From the NCBI GenBank assembly GCA_963791225.1, contig CAWBRV010000003.1, positions 372,001 to 436,000 on the forward strand: a stretch of DNA of 64,000 nucleotides, written 5' to 3'. Every line of letters begins with the position of its first letter. Position 1 is the first letter of the stretch. The position numbers were made by a program, and so were the translations under genes. The notes under the pieces were generated by a model. The model made no database searches. It was given only the letters and a program-made list of their open reading frames with translations, and was not told where the DNA came from. This DNA is from PALSA-612 sp963791225. Lineage in GTDB: Bacteria; Actinomycetota; Thermoleophilia; Gaiellales; Gaiellaceae. Shown here piece after piece: positions 22,093 to 29,390 of this stretch.

Positions 22093-22248
22093 GTGAAGGT
22101 CGAGATCACGCCCGAGCCGACCCCCGAGGAGCGGGCCGCGATCCTCGCCGCGCTCGAACGTGTTCGGGCCGAGGAGGAGCGCACGCCGGGCCCCTGGTGG
22201 GGGGCCGGCCTGCGCGAGAACGTGCTCGACGAGCCCGACGAGGAGTAG
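22093..22248 (+). CDS. Small acidic protein, acyl-CoA carboxylase epsilon-like
   Basis: 51-residue protein (GTG start) with a PTPEERAAILAALERVRAEE helix, a Trp-Trp pair (GPWWGAGLREN) and an acidic end (DEPDEE). The PTPEE...AL...W pattern resembles epsilon subunits of actinobacterial acyl-CoA carboxylases (AccE/PccE), which stabilise the alpha-beta complex. Those are usually next to the beta gene; here pccB is 3 kb away. Function is therefore tentative. It lies 2 bp upstream of the phosphoesterase and is probably co-transcribed with it. Longer in-frame starts (22027) lie in the oppositely oriented hydrolase gene. Confidence 0.6.
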   Translation: MKVEITPEPTPEERAAILAALERVRAEEERTPGPWWGAGLRENVLDEPDEE

Positions 22249-22250
22249 GA

Positions 22251-22937
22251 ATGCGCGTCGCCGCGCTCTACGACGTGCACGGCAACCTCCCGGCGCTCGA
22301 GGCGGTGCTCGCCGAGGTCGAGCGCGAAGCGCCCGACGTCGTGCTCGTGGGCGGTGACGTCTCGGCGGGGCCGTTCCCGGTCGAGTGCCTAGAGCTCCTG
22401 CGCTCGCTCGGCGACCGCGCCCTCTGGATCCGCGGCAACGCCGACCGCGAAATCCACGGCTGGCCGGTCGAGCAGCTCTCGGACGAGCAGCGTGCGTTCC
22501 TGCGCGACCTCGCGGAGACGGTGGTGCTCGACGTCGACGAACTAGGCCCCGTGCTCTTCTGCCACGGCTCGCCGCGCTCGGACGAGGAGATCATCACCGA
22601 GCGGTCGCCGGACCTGAGGCTCGAGGAGGCTCTCGCCGGCGTGACGCAGCGCACCGTTGTTCACGGGCACACGCACATCGCGTACGACCGGCCGTTCGAC
22701 TCCTACCGGGTGATCTGCCCCGGCAGCGTCGGCATGCCTTACGCCGAGCTACCGGGCGCGTACTGGGGTTTGTTCGGGCCCGGCTACTCGGCGCGCCGTA
22801 CCGAGTACGACCTCACTGCTGCCGCCGAGCGCATTCGCGCGAGCGCGTGGCCGGAGGCAACGCGTTTCGCCCGGGAGAACGTGCTCACCGTGCCCGCGAG
22901 GGAGGGGGCGATCGAATGGCTACTCAGTCGCGGCTAG
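22251..22937 (+). CDS. Calcineurin-like metallophosphoesterase (YfcE/MJ0936 type)
   Basis: Cytosolic dinuclear-metal phosphoesterase of 228 aa. Metal-binding motifs are in order: DVHGNLPALEAVL (D-x-H), GGDVSAGPFP (GD), IRGNADREI (GN-D, usual GNHD), CHGSPRSDEE and VHGHTHIAYD (GHTH), with PGSVGMPY after. The fold matches predicted phosphodiesterases of the YfcE group; no substrate is known. It starts at ATG just after the 51-aa gene and is convergent with clpS (10-bp gap). Confidence 0.85.
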   Translation: MRVAALYDVHGNLPALEAVLAEVEREAPDVVLVGGDVSAGPFPVECLELLRSLGDRALWIRGNADREIHGWPVEQLSDEQRAFLRDLAETVVLDVDELGPVLFCHGSPRSDEEIITERSPDLRLEEALAGVTQRTVVHGHTHIAYDRPFDSYRVICPGSVGMPYAELPGAYWGLFGPGYSARRTEYDLTAAAERIRASAWPEATRFARENVLTVPAREGAIEWLLSRG

Positions 22938-22946
22938 ACCGCGGTT

Positions 22947-23228
22947 TCACTGCTCGAGGGGGGCCATCGTCAGCCCCGCGTCCCTGAGGCCGGTCCAGTA
23001 CATCTCGGCGACCTCGCGGTGGCCCGACCAGACGATCGCGCGGCCGGTCGCGTGGATCGTGTCGGCGATCTTCATGCCCTGGTCGAAGGAGACGCCGGGG
23101 AGCACGCGCGAGAGAGCCGCGGCGACGCCGTCGAACGAGTTGTGGTTGTCGTTCAGGACGATCACGCGCCAGGGATCGCCGAGCGACGAGCCCGAGCCGC
23201 GCGAGATCCGCTCGACGGTCTTCGTCAC
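22947..23228 (-). CDS. clpS: ATP-dependent Clp protease adaptor ClpS
   Basis: N-degron adaptor that delivers substrates with destabilising N-terminal residues to the ClpAP/ClpCP protease. 93 aa with the core ClpS signature DPWRVIVLNDNHNSF (usual WxVVLxNDDxxT), then MKIADTIHATGRAIVWSGHREVAE (usual VHxxGxAxxxxxxxExAE). The second Asp of the NDD motif is Asn. ATG 23228 overlaps the folE2 stop by 4 nt, so it is translationally coupled to the pterin gene, an unusual pairing; in classical actinobacteria it is often next to a nicotinate phosphoribosyltransferase gene. Confidence 0.88.
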   Translation of the reverse strand: MTKTVERISRGSGSSLGDPWRVIVLNDNHNSFDGVAAALSRVLPGVSFDQGMKIADTIHATGRAIVWSGHREVAEMYWTGLRDAGLTMAPLEQ

Positions 23229-24208
23229 CGGGTGAGCCAGGAGGCGAGCTCGGTGTGGCGCTCGAGGTGGGTGCCGTTCTCGAGCTCCGCGCGCAGCTCG
23301 CCGACCGTGCCGTAGCGCTCGGCGAGCACGTCGTGGCTGTGGATCGTCTCGAAGTTGACCTGGCGCGAGTAGAGAAAGTCACCCTCGTCGAGCTCCGGGT
23401 AGGCATCGAGCGCGCCCTTGAGCGCGAGACGAACAGAGTCCTCGACGAACCGGGGTCTGGCATGGGCCTGCTCGACGACGTGCAGCTCGTCCGGCCGCTT
23501 GAGCAGCTCGTAGATCGGCGAGCTCATGGAGCCCTCCACGATCTCGACCAGGCGCTCCGCGTTGACGCCGCTCCTCGCCGTGCCGACGTAGAGCGTGCCG
23601 CGGCCGCGCTGGTTGTGTGTTGCGAGCGGGACGAGTTCGAGGATCTGCTCGACGTCCGGAGCCTCGAAGCCGGCCTCGGCGAGGCGTTCGGCCGCGTGGT
23701 CGCGCACCATGCCCTGTGCGCAGGGACAGGCGTTGATTCCCGTCGCCTCGACGCCGACGACCCGTCGCGTGCCCGCGGCGGAGGCGGTCGCGATCCCGAT
23801 CAGCGAGACCATCTCCTGCGTCGGCAGCTCCGAGACCGGCGTCCGGCGGGCCATCGGGTAGGAGGCGACGATCTTCACCTCGGCGCGCAGGGCGCGCTGG
23901 CGACCGAGGACGTGTCCAGCGATGTGCTCGGCGAGCTCCTCGACCAGGAACGCCTCGCCGATCACGACGTCGTCGATCGCCGCGCCGAAGAGCTCGGGAA
24001 AGCGCGACATGTGCACGCCCTTCTGCACCGGCTCGAGATCGACGAAGCAGTCGATCTGCGCGGAGACGAGCTTTTCGTGCGGGCCGCGCCGCAGGCGGAT
24101 CGCCTTGTGGACGCCCGTGACGCCGGCGCGCGAGAGCCCGATCCGTACCTCGGGCGCCGAGGCCTGCAGGTCGTTGGCGAACAGGCGTGAGGAATCGGTC
24201 GTCGCCAT
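23225..24208 (-). CDS. folE2: GTP cyclohydrolase of the FolE2/MptA family
   Basis: Metal-dependent GTP cyclohydrolase I type IB, first step of folate/pterin synthesis, 327 aa. Motifs: RIGLSRAGVTGVHKAI, CFVDLEPVQKGVHMSRFPE, INACPCAQGMVRDHA (active-site metal-ligand Cys) and ATHNQRGRGTLYVG. The NACPCAQ and CFVDL..QKGVHMSRF blocks look more like archaeal MptA than proteobacterial FolE2. MptA makes a 2',3'-cyclic phosphate product, so the exact product is open. ATG start with a leaderless -10 box 6 nt upstream. First gene of the folE2-clpS pair. Confidence 0.87.
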   Translation of the reverse strand: MATTDSSRLFANDLQASAPEVRIGLSRAGVTGVHKAIRLRRGPHEKLVSAQIDCFVDLEPVQKGVHMSRFPELFGAAIDDVVIGEAFLVEELAEHIAGHVLGRQRALRAEVKIVASYPMARRTPVSELPTQEMVSLIGIATASAAGTRRVVGVEATGINACPCAQGMVRDHAAERLAEAGFEAPDVEQILELVPLATHNQRGRGTLYVGTARSGVNAERLVEIVEGSMSSPIYELLKRPDELHVVEQAHARPRFVEDSVRLALKGALDAYPELDEGDFLYSRQVNFETIHSHDVLAERYGTVGELRAELENGTHLERHTELASWLTR

Positions 24209-24214
24209 GTGGCA

Positions 24215-24220
24215 ACGCTA
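24215..24220 (-). promoter_or_regulatory. -10 box for folE2
   Basis: TAGCGT on the - strand, ending 6 nt before the ATG at 24208. It overlaps the stop codon of the Fpg/Nei gene. Confidence 0.5.
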
Positions 24221-25045
24221 GCGCAGCAGGCGCGAGAGACGCCGGTCCTTGAGGACACGTCCCCCCGTCTGGCAGCGTGGGCAGTAGTAGATCGTGTGCT
24301 CCTCGTAGTCGACCCGGGCGATCGGCGTCTCGCAGACCGGGCACGGCTGCCCGAGCCGGTCGTGGATGCGGTAGGTCTTCGCGTTGCCTGCGCCTGCGAT
24401 ACGGAGCTCGAGGCCACGGGAGAGCTCCTCGTCGATCGCGTCCGCGAGCCGGTGGGTCTCTTCCGAGGAGAGCTGCGTCGAGAGCGCGAACGGCGACAGG
24501 CGCGCCGTGTGGAGGATCTCGTTCGACCATGCCCGGCCGATGCCCGCGATCGCGCGCTGGTCGCGCAGCAGCGGGTGGAGGCGGCGCGAGTCGGCGGCGA
24601 GGATCTCGGCGAGCCGCTCTGCGCCGATCCCGAGCGCTTCCGGACCGAGGTGTGCCAGCTCGTCGGCGGCCTGCTCCGGTGTGAGCAGCCAGACGCCGGC
24701 CCGCTTCTTCGAGCCGGCCTCGGTGAGCACGAGCTCGCCGCCGCCCTGGAATCGGAGCCGGAACGCGGGCGTCTTCGGCCCCTTTTCGCCGGCCCGCAGG
24801 TAGCGCAGGCGTCCGGCCGACATCAGGTGGACCATAAGCACCAGGTCGCCGTCCTCGGTCTCGAAGAGGAGTCGCTTGCCGCGGCGCGCCGCGCCCGCGA
24901 GCCGCCGTCCCTCGAGCGCCTGCAGCGGCGGGTCGATCGTCTTCAGCGTCGCCACGTGCGCAGGCCCGGCGCGCTCGATCGCGAACGCGCGCACGGGCTC
25001 GTCGAGCGCGCTGCGGACGGCCTCCACCTCGGGCAGCTCGGGCAT
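24218..25045 (-). CDS. Formamidopyrimidine-DNA glycosylase / endonuclease VIII family
   Basis: Base-excision-repair glycosylase/AP lyase, 275 aa. The N-terminus MPELPEVEAVRSAL has the catalytic Pro2 and Glu3 (after Met removal). A helix-two-turn-helix region (AIAGIGRAWSNEILHTARLSP) is followed by the C-terminal zinc finger with CPVC and CPRC. The beta-F-alpha-10 region and RLHPLLRD are as in actinobacterial Fpg/Nei2 types. Whether it removes oxidised purines (MutM) or pyrimidines (Nei) is not decided. ATG 25045 is 6 nt from TACGCT; upstream extension is not needed. Confidence 0.88.
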   Translation of the reverse strand: MPELPEVEAVRSALDEPVRAFAIERAGPAHVATLKTIDPPLQALEGRRLAGAARRGKRLLFETEDGDLVLMVHLMSAGRLRYLRAGEKGPKTPAFRLRFQGGGELVLTEAGSKKRAGVWLLTPEQAADELAHLGPEALGIGAERLAEILAADSRRLHPLLRDQRAIAGIGRAWSNEILHTARLSPFALSTQLSSEETHRLADAIDEELSRGLELRIAGAGNAKTYRIHDRLGQPCPVCETPIARVDYEEHTIYYCPRCQTGGRVLKDRRLSRLLR

Positions 25046-25250
25046 GGCCGAAGCGTACGTCGGCAACGGTCTGCGGCGGCCGCGAGGTCCCCACCCCGGG
25101 TGAGTCCCATCCCAAACCCCCGCCCACCTACCGGGCGGGATACGGTAGCTCCGAGACCGTGCCCGGACCGTGCCGTCTTCGTGAAAAAAGCGCCGCAAGC
25201 AGCGGTTTTCTCATGTTGCTCTTACCCGGGACTGCTTGGGTGATCCGGGG
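25046..25250. other. Intergenic region between divergent fpg and two-component genes
   Basis: 205 bp. It holds the fpg -10 box (25052-25057), a C-run motif at 25106-25125 (four G-runs on the - strand), the inverted repeat CCTACCGGGCGGG region, and an A-tract/CCGC-AAGCA-GCGG/T-tract hairpin at about 25184-25208 that looks like an intrinsic terminator although no gene ends there. No convincing promoter for the response regulator was found. Confidence 0.4.
25052..25057 (-). promoter_or_regulatory. -10 box for the Fpg/Nei gene
   Basis: TACGCT on the - strand ending 6 nt before ATG 25045. Same hexamer and spacing as pccB and the cupin. Confidence 0.5.
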
Positions 25251-25943
25251 ATGAAGGGGAACGCCGCTGCCCGCGTGCTCGTCGTCGACGACGAGCCTGC
25301 CGTTCGCGAGGCGCTGCGCCGGGCGCTGTCGCTCGAGGGCTACGAGGTCGACCTGGCCGAGAACGGCGCCGAGGCGCTGCGGAAGGTCGGGCCGGTCGAT
25401 CCGGACGTCGTCGTCCTCGACGTGCTGATGCCCGAGGTGGACGGCCTCGCCGCGTGCCGCCGCCTCCGTGCCGAGGGGAATCGCGTGCCGGTGCTGATGC
25501 TGACGGCGCGTGCCGGCATCGGCGATCGCGTCGACGGGCTCGACGCCGGCGCCGACGACTATCTCGTCAAGCCGTTCGCGCTCGAGGAGCTGCTCGCACG
25601 CATCCGCGCGCTTCTGCGCCGCGGCGGTCACGAGCGCGGGGAGGAGGCGTTGCACTTCGGCGACGTCGAGCTCGATCCGGCGACGCGTGAGGTGCGCCGC
25701 GGCGAGCGCCAGGTCGAGCTGACGCGGACGGAGTTCAACCTGCTCGAGCTGTTCCTCCGCAACCCGCGCCAGGTGCTGACCCGATCGCTGATCTTCGAGC
25801 GCGTCTGGGGCTACGACTTCGGGCCGACCTCGAACGCGCTCGACGTCTACATCGGGTACCTGCGGCGGAAGACCGAGGCGGGCGGCGAGCCGCGGCTGAT
25901 CCAGACTGTGCGCGGCGTCGGCTACGCCCTGCGCGAGCAATGA
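25251..25943 (+). CDS. OmpR/MprA-type response regulator
   Basis: Two-component response regulator, 230 aa: receiver domain (VLVVDDEPAVREAL with the acidic pair, phospho-acceptor Asp in VVVLDVLMPEVDGL, Lys in DDYLVKPFALEELLAR) and a winged-helix DNA-binding domain (FGDVELDPATREVRRG to TVRGVGYALREQ). The overall sequence resembles mycobacterial MprA/TrcR. ATG 25251 is chosen because it abuts the receiver; a TTG at 25236 is possible. Its stop overlaps the kinase ATG. The likely target is the secreted-protein gene downstream, whose promoter has paired half-sites. Confidence 0.92.
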   Translation: MKGNAAARVLVVDDEPAVREALRRALSLEGYEVDLAENGAEALRKVGPVDPDVVVLDVLMPEVDGLAACRRLRAEGNRVPVLMLTARAGIGDRVDGLDAGADDYLVKPFALEELLARIRALLRRGGHERGEEALHFGDVELDPATREVRRGERQVELTRTEFNLLELFLRNPRQVLTRSLIFERVWGYDFGPTSNALDVYIGYLRRKTEAGGEPRLIQTVRGVGYALREQ

Positions 25944-27289
25944 GCTTTCGAGTCCGCTTGACGTTGGCGGCCGCGGGCGCCGTCGCAGTCGCGGTCGTGC
26001 TCGCGTCCGTTCTCGTCTACGTGCTCGTCTCCGATCGGTTGCACAGCGAGATCGACGGCAGCCTGCGGGACCGCGCGGCGCGGCTGACGCACAGCGAGCA
26101 CGAGAACGGCATCTTCGGGAGCGTCCCCCCGGCGATCCTCGGGGAGGCTCGGGGCTTCTACCAGTACGCCGACAGCCGAGGGACTGTCGTGCTGCCCCGG
26201 TTCGAGGCGGGCCAGCGACCGCTGCCGGCGGATGTCCGCGTCCGGCAGGTCGCCGCCGGGAGCAAGGGCCAGTTCTATACGGACGAGACCCTCCAGGGCG
26301 TGCACGTCCGTGTGTTCACGGTTCCCGCCACGTTGCTGACCACTGAGCCGCCGACGCCGATCGCGGTACAGGTGGCGTTGCCGCTGACGGAGATCGATTC
26401 GACGCTGAGCCGGCTTGCCTGGATCCTCTTCTTCGTTGCGCTCAGCGGCATCGGTGTCGCCGTCGTCCTCGGCTGGCTCGTCGCGCGCGCCGCCCTGGCG
26501 CCGGTACGCCGGCTGACGACCGCCACGGAGGAGATCACGGCGACGCGCGATCTGAGTCGGCGCGTCGACGAAGGTCGCCACGACGAGCTCGGTCGGCTGG
26601 GGTTGAGCTTCAACACGATGCTGGCGGCGCTCGAGGAGTCCCAGCAGTCGCAGCGGCAGCTCGTCGCCGACGCGTCGCACGAGCTCCGCACCCCGCTCAC
26701 CTCGCTGCGCACGAACGTGGAGCTGCTCGCCCGCGGCCGGCTGCCGGCCGAGGAACGGACGAAGGCGCTCGCAGACGTGTCGACGCAGCTCGAGGAGCTG
26801 ACGGTGCTGGTCACCGACGTCGTCGACCTCGCCCGGGACGGAGAGCCGCAGCGCGACGTCGAGGACGTCCGGCTCGACCTGCTCGTCGGCGACGCCGTCG
26901 AGCGGGCGCGTCTGCACTCGCCGAAGGTTCGCTTCCACGCGGAGCTGCACGAGTCGCTCGTGCACGGCGTCCCCGACAGGCTCTTCCGTGCCGTCGCGAA
27001 CGTGCTCGACAACGCCGCCAAGTGGAGCCCGGCCGGCGGGACGGTCGGCGTGCGCGTCGCGGACGGCGAGGTGGCCGTGCGCGACCACGGGCCCGGGATC
27101 GCCGCGGAAGACCTGCCGCACGTGTTCGACCGCTTCTACCGCTCGCCCGCGGCGCGCGGCACGCCCGGCTCGGGACTCGGCCTCGCGATCGTCCGTCAGG
27201 TGGTCGAGTCGCACGGCGGGACGGTCAGCGCCGGGCCGGCCGACGGCGGCGGCACGGTCGTCCGCCTCGCCTTCCCGCCGGCGCCGTAG
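25940..27289 (+). CDS. Sensor histidine kinase (HAMP, HisKA, HATPase)
   Basis: Membrane sensor partner of the OmpR-type regulator, 449 aa. TM1 at about 10-32, an extracellular sensing region of about 120 residues, TM2 at about 155-180, HAMP (APVRRLTTATEEITATRDLS), dimerisation/phosphotransfer domain with the His in ADASHELRTPLTSLR, then ATPase boxes N (ANVLDNAAKWSP), G1 (VRDHGPGIAAED), F (FDRFYRSP) and G2 (GSGLGLAIVRQVV). The signal is unknown. ATGA overlap with the regulator gives tight coupling. Confidence 0.93.
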   Translation: MSFRVRLTLAAAGAVAVAVVLASVLVYVLVSDRLHSEIDGSLRDRAARLTHSEHENGIFGSVPPAILGEARGFYQYADSRGTVVLPRFEAGQRPLPADVRVRQVAAGSKGQFYTDETLQGVHVRVFTVPATLLTTEPPTPIAVQVALPLTEIDSTLSRLAWILFFVALSGIGVAVVLGWLVARAALAPVRRLTTATEEITATRDLSRRVDEGRHDELGRLGLSFNTMLAALEESQQSQRQLVADASHELRTPLTSLRTNVELLARGRLPAEERTKALADVSTQLEELTVLVTDVVDLARDGEPQRDVEDVRLDLLVGDAVERARLHSPKVRFHAELHESLVHGVPDRLFRAVANVLDNAAKWSPAGGTVGVRVADGEVAVRDHGPGIAAEDLPHVFDRFYRSPAARGTPGSGLGLAIVRQVVESHGGTVSAGPADGGGTVVRLAFPPAP

Positions 27290-27290
27290 T

Positions 27291-27322
27291 TCTTAAACTC
27301 GTCTCAGGCGCGTCTTAGAAAC
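27291..27322 (+). promoter_or_regulatory. Paired TCTTA-AAAC half-sites
   Basis: TCTTAAAC (27291-27298) and TCTTAGAAAC (27313-27322) start 22 bp apart, two helical turns. They are immediately downstream of the two-component genes and upstream of the secreted protein, and are a candidate binding site for the regulator. Confidence 0.4.
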
Positions 27323-27341
27323 GGCTGGTCGAATTCGCTCC

Positions 27342-28061
27342 GTGCGAACGCCGTCGAAACGAGCAGCCGCGATCGGCGCGGCAGTCGTGGTCGTCGCGGG
27401 TGGCGCCGTTGGGGGAGCGCTTGCCGCGTCGGGCACGTTCGACCCGGCCAAGGAGCGCCAGGCCTTCCTGGACGACGTCGCGGGACGGCTCGGCGTCACG
27501 AGCTCGAAGCTCGACCAGGCCCTCAAGGCCGCAGCGATCGACCGCGTCGACGCGGCGCTCGCGGCGGGGCGCATCACGCAGGCCCAGGCCGACGCGATGA
27601 AGGCCGCGATCAACGCCGGCCGGCTTCCTGGTGGTGCCGGTCCCGGCTTCCGTGCGGGCCTCGGCGTCGGCCGTGGCTTCCACGGACGCGGTGACGTCTT
27701 CGGCGCCGCCGCGACCTATCTCGGCGTGACCGAGGCCCAGCTCCGCGCCCAGCTCTCCTCCGGCAAGTCCCTCGCGGACATCGCCAAGGCTCAGGGCAAG
27801 TCCGTCGCGGGCCTCGAGCAGGCACTCCTCTCCGACGCCCAGTCCAAGCTCGACCAGGCCGTCGCGGCCGGTCGCCTGACGAGCGACCAGCGTGACCGCA
27901 TGCTCGCCGGCCTGAAGGCGCACATCGACGCCCTCGTCAACCGCACGCCGTCGGCGTCACCGCCTCAAGGCGCCTTCGGGGACGGGTTCCGCTTCGCGCC
28001 GGGCGGGTTCAGGAGACCGTTCCCGGCCGATCGCCACGGGGCAACGCTGCCCACCGCCTGA
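27342..28061 (+). CDS. Secreted helical protein, candidate target of the two-component system
   Basis: Exported protein of 239 aa. Signal peptide at about 7-30 (AAAIGAAVVVVAGGAVGGALA), then two related helical blocks: LGVTSSKLDQALKAAAIDRVDAALAAGRITQAQAD and LGVTEAQLRAQL to LDQAVAAGRLTSDQRDRML. Each has an LGVT start and an A-A-G-R-[IL]-T turn. The segments between and after are Gly/Phe-rich (GFRAGLGVGRGFHGRGDVFG). The pattern matches Gly/helix repeat proteins often placed next to OmpR-type systems in actinobacteria; their role is unknown. GTG start. Followed by a strong terminator. Confidence 0.65.
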   Translation: MRTPSKRAAAIGAAVVVVAGGAVGGALAASGTFDPAKERQAFLDDVAGRLGVTSSKLDQALKAAAIDRVDAALAAGRITQAQADAMKAAINAGRLPGGAGPGFRAGLGVGRGFHGRGDVFGAAATYLGVTEAQLRAQLSSGKSLADIAKAQGKSVAGLEQALLSDAQSKLDQAVAAGRLTSDQRDRMLAGLKAHIDALVNRTPSASPPQGAFGDGFRFAPGGFRRPFPADRHGATLPTA

Positions 28062-28082
28062 ACCCGTTCATCCGTGCCCCAA

Positions 28083-28115
28083 GCGGGAGGCCCGTCACCG
28101 GGTCGGGCCTCCCGC
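28083..28115 (+). terminator. Strong stem-loop terminator after the secreted protein
   Basis: GCGGGAGGCCCG pairs perfectly with CGGGCCTCCCGC (12 bp, 9-nt loop), 21 nt after the stop codon. There is no T-tract, as is common in GC-rich actinobacteria. Confidence 0.7.
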
Positions 28116-28124
28116 CCTCCCTGT

Positions 28125-28252
28125 CACGGGGGAAACTTGGCACGGGGGAAACGGCCGGTTTCCCCCCGTGTGCCCCCTTCCCCTCGCGGTCGCGTATCCG
28201 GCGGCCCGAGCTACGCCCGGGCGGAGCCCGGGCTCCGCGGCGTCTGGCTACT
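28125..28252 (+). repeat. GGAAAC/GTTTCC dispersed hairpin element, copy A
   Basis: A half unit CACGGGGGAAAC (28125-28136), then the full element from 28141: CACGGGGGAAAC, GGCCG loop, GTTTCC with C-run and GTG, then a C-rich spacer and a second hairpin (GCCCGGGCGGAGCCCGGGC), ending CTGGCTACT. Homologous to 34217-34353 and in part to 30200-30240. Confidence 0.75.
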
Positions 28253-28464
28253 ACTGCCGCAGGTGGGTGAAGATCGATAGGCCTGAAATGGAGAGAGGCC
28301 GCCCGGGTAGGCGGCCTCTCCGAGCACGGAGCGACCTCGGAGGAGGAGGCCTCAGAGGTCTATGTCGGCGGGCAAGCACCTCGCATGATCGAGCGGGAGG
28401 CGGTTTCCGTGTGGGGCGAAACCGGTGTCGAAGTGGCGACAGAGCCTGCCCGCCTCCGAGGCTC
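28253..28464. other. Non-coding gap before the asparaginase leader
   Basis: About 210 bp without a supported gene. It contains the hairpin at 28293-28320 and a later region with GGCGAAACCGGTG that weakly echoes the GGAAAC element. Open frames crossing it are short and lack coding signal. Confidence 0.45.
28293..28320. terminator. Perfect 11-bp stem-loop
   Basis: GAGAGGCCGCC (28293-28303) pairs with GGCGGCCTCTC (28310-28320) over a CGGGTA loop. It is a third strong hairpin between the secreted protein and asparaginase, and a likely terminator or small structured RNA. Confidence 0.6.
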
Positions 28465-28470
28465 TAGGCT
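28465..28470 (+). promoter_or_regulatory. -10 box for the asparaginase leader ORF
   Basis: TAGGCT ends 6 nt before a GTG at 28477 that opens a 12-codon ORF, not before the asparaginase ATG itself. Confidence 0.5.
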
Positions 28471-28476
28471 CCCGAC

Positions 28477-28515
28477 GTGCCGATCTCGAGGATCAAGCGG
28501 TTGCTGCGCCGATGA
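28477..28515 (+). CDS. 12-residue leader ORF coupled to asparaginase
   Basis: GTG-initiated ORF encoding MPISRIKRLLRR. Its TGA (28513-28515) overlaps the asparaginase ATG (28512-28514). The -10 box places the transcript start at this GTG, so a leaderless ribosome would translate it and reinitiate on asparaginase. The peptide is basic and lacks Asn or Asp, so it is not an obvious attenuator; it may only deliver ribosomes. Confidence 0.45.
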   Translation: MPISRIKRLLRR

Positions 28516-29390
28516 CAGGGCCGAACCTCGTCGCCGTGCGCCGTGGGGGGATCGTCGAGTCCGTCCATCGCGTGCATGCGGTCGCCGTCCAGGACGGCGA
28601 GGTCGTCGCGCAGGCAGGCGACCCGGGTCTCGTCACCTTCTTCCGCTCGTCGGCAAAGCCGCTCCAGGCGCTGCTCCTCGTGCGCTCGCGGCCCGACCTC
28701 GACGACCGGCTCGTCGCCATCGCCTGCGCGTCGCACGACGCCGAGCCGGAGCACATCGACGCGGTTCGCGACCTGCTCGCCGCGGCACCGGCCGGCGAGG
28801 ACGACCTCGAGTGCGGCCCCCAGGAAGGACGGCCGCCGGGTCGCATCTACAACAACTGCTCCGGCAAGCACGCCGGCTTCCTGGCCGCGTGCCGCGCGCG
28901 GGGCTGGCAGACGGCCGGCTACCGGCTCCCCGGCCACCCGCTTCAGGACGAGCTGCTCGGCGAGGTCACGGCCGCCGCAGGCGCCGAGCCGAGCACGGCC
29001 ATTGACGGGTGCGGCGTCGTCACGTTCGGGCTGCCCCTCGAGTCGATGGCACGCGCGTTCTCGCGGCTCGCGGAGCTCGACGGCGGCGAGCGGGTGCTCG
29101 GCGCGATGCGGGCCAACCCCCAGCTCGTCGGCGGAGCCGATGCGTTCGACACGCGACTGATGCAGGCGCTCCCGGGCTGGATCGCGAAGCGCGGCGCGGA
29201 GGGGCTCGTGTGCGGCGCCGGACCGGACGGCCTCGGCTTCGCGCTCAAGGTCGAGGACGGCAACCCGCGGGCGCTCCCGCCCGCCGTCGCGTCCTTCCTC
29301 GCGGGTCTCGGGCACGAGTCCGCAGGTTTCGACATCGTTTCGGTCGAGAACACGCGCGGCGAGGTCGTCGGGGAGGTGGCGTGCCTGTGA
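28512..29390 (+). CDS. L-asparaginase (PF06089, thermolabile/rhizobial type II)
   Basis: Predicted asparaginase of the PF06089 family, hydrolysing asparagine to aspartate and ammonia, 292 aa. It is unrelated to the classical E. coli type. Characteristic segments: VAVRRGGIVESVHRVHAVAV, FFRSSAKPLQAL (Ser-Ser/Lys active site), AIACASHDAEPEH, NNCSGKHAGFLAACRARGW and DGCGVVTFGLPL. It is cytosolic, with no signal peptide. Coupled upstream to the leader ORF and downstream to the M55 peptidase by a 4-nt GTGA overlap, which suggests a peptide/amino-acid salvage operon. Confidence 0.88.
   Translation: MTGPNLVAVRRGGIVESVHRVHAVAVQDGEVVAQAGDPGLVTFFRSSAKPLQALLLVRSRPDLDDRLVAIACASHDAEPEHIDAVRDLLAAAPAGEDDLECGPQEGRPPGRIYNNCSGKHAGFLAACRARGWQTAGYRLPGHPLQDELLGEVTAAAGAEPSTAIDGCGVVTFGLPLESMARAFSRLAELDGGERVLGAMRANPQLVGGADAFDTRLMQALPGWIAKRGAEGLVCGAGPDGLGFALKVEDGNPRALPPAVASFLAGLGHESAGFDIVSVENTRGEVVGEVACL

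Noticed and set aside
25184..25208. Intrinsic terminator (A-tract, CCGC/GCGG, T-tract)
   Set aside because: No gene ends here in either direction; kept only as a remark in the intergenic entry.
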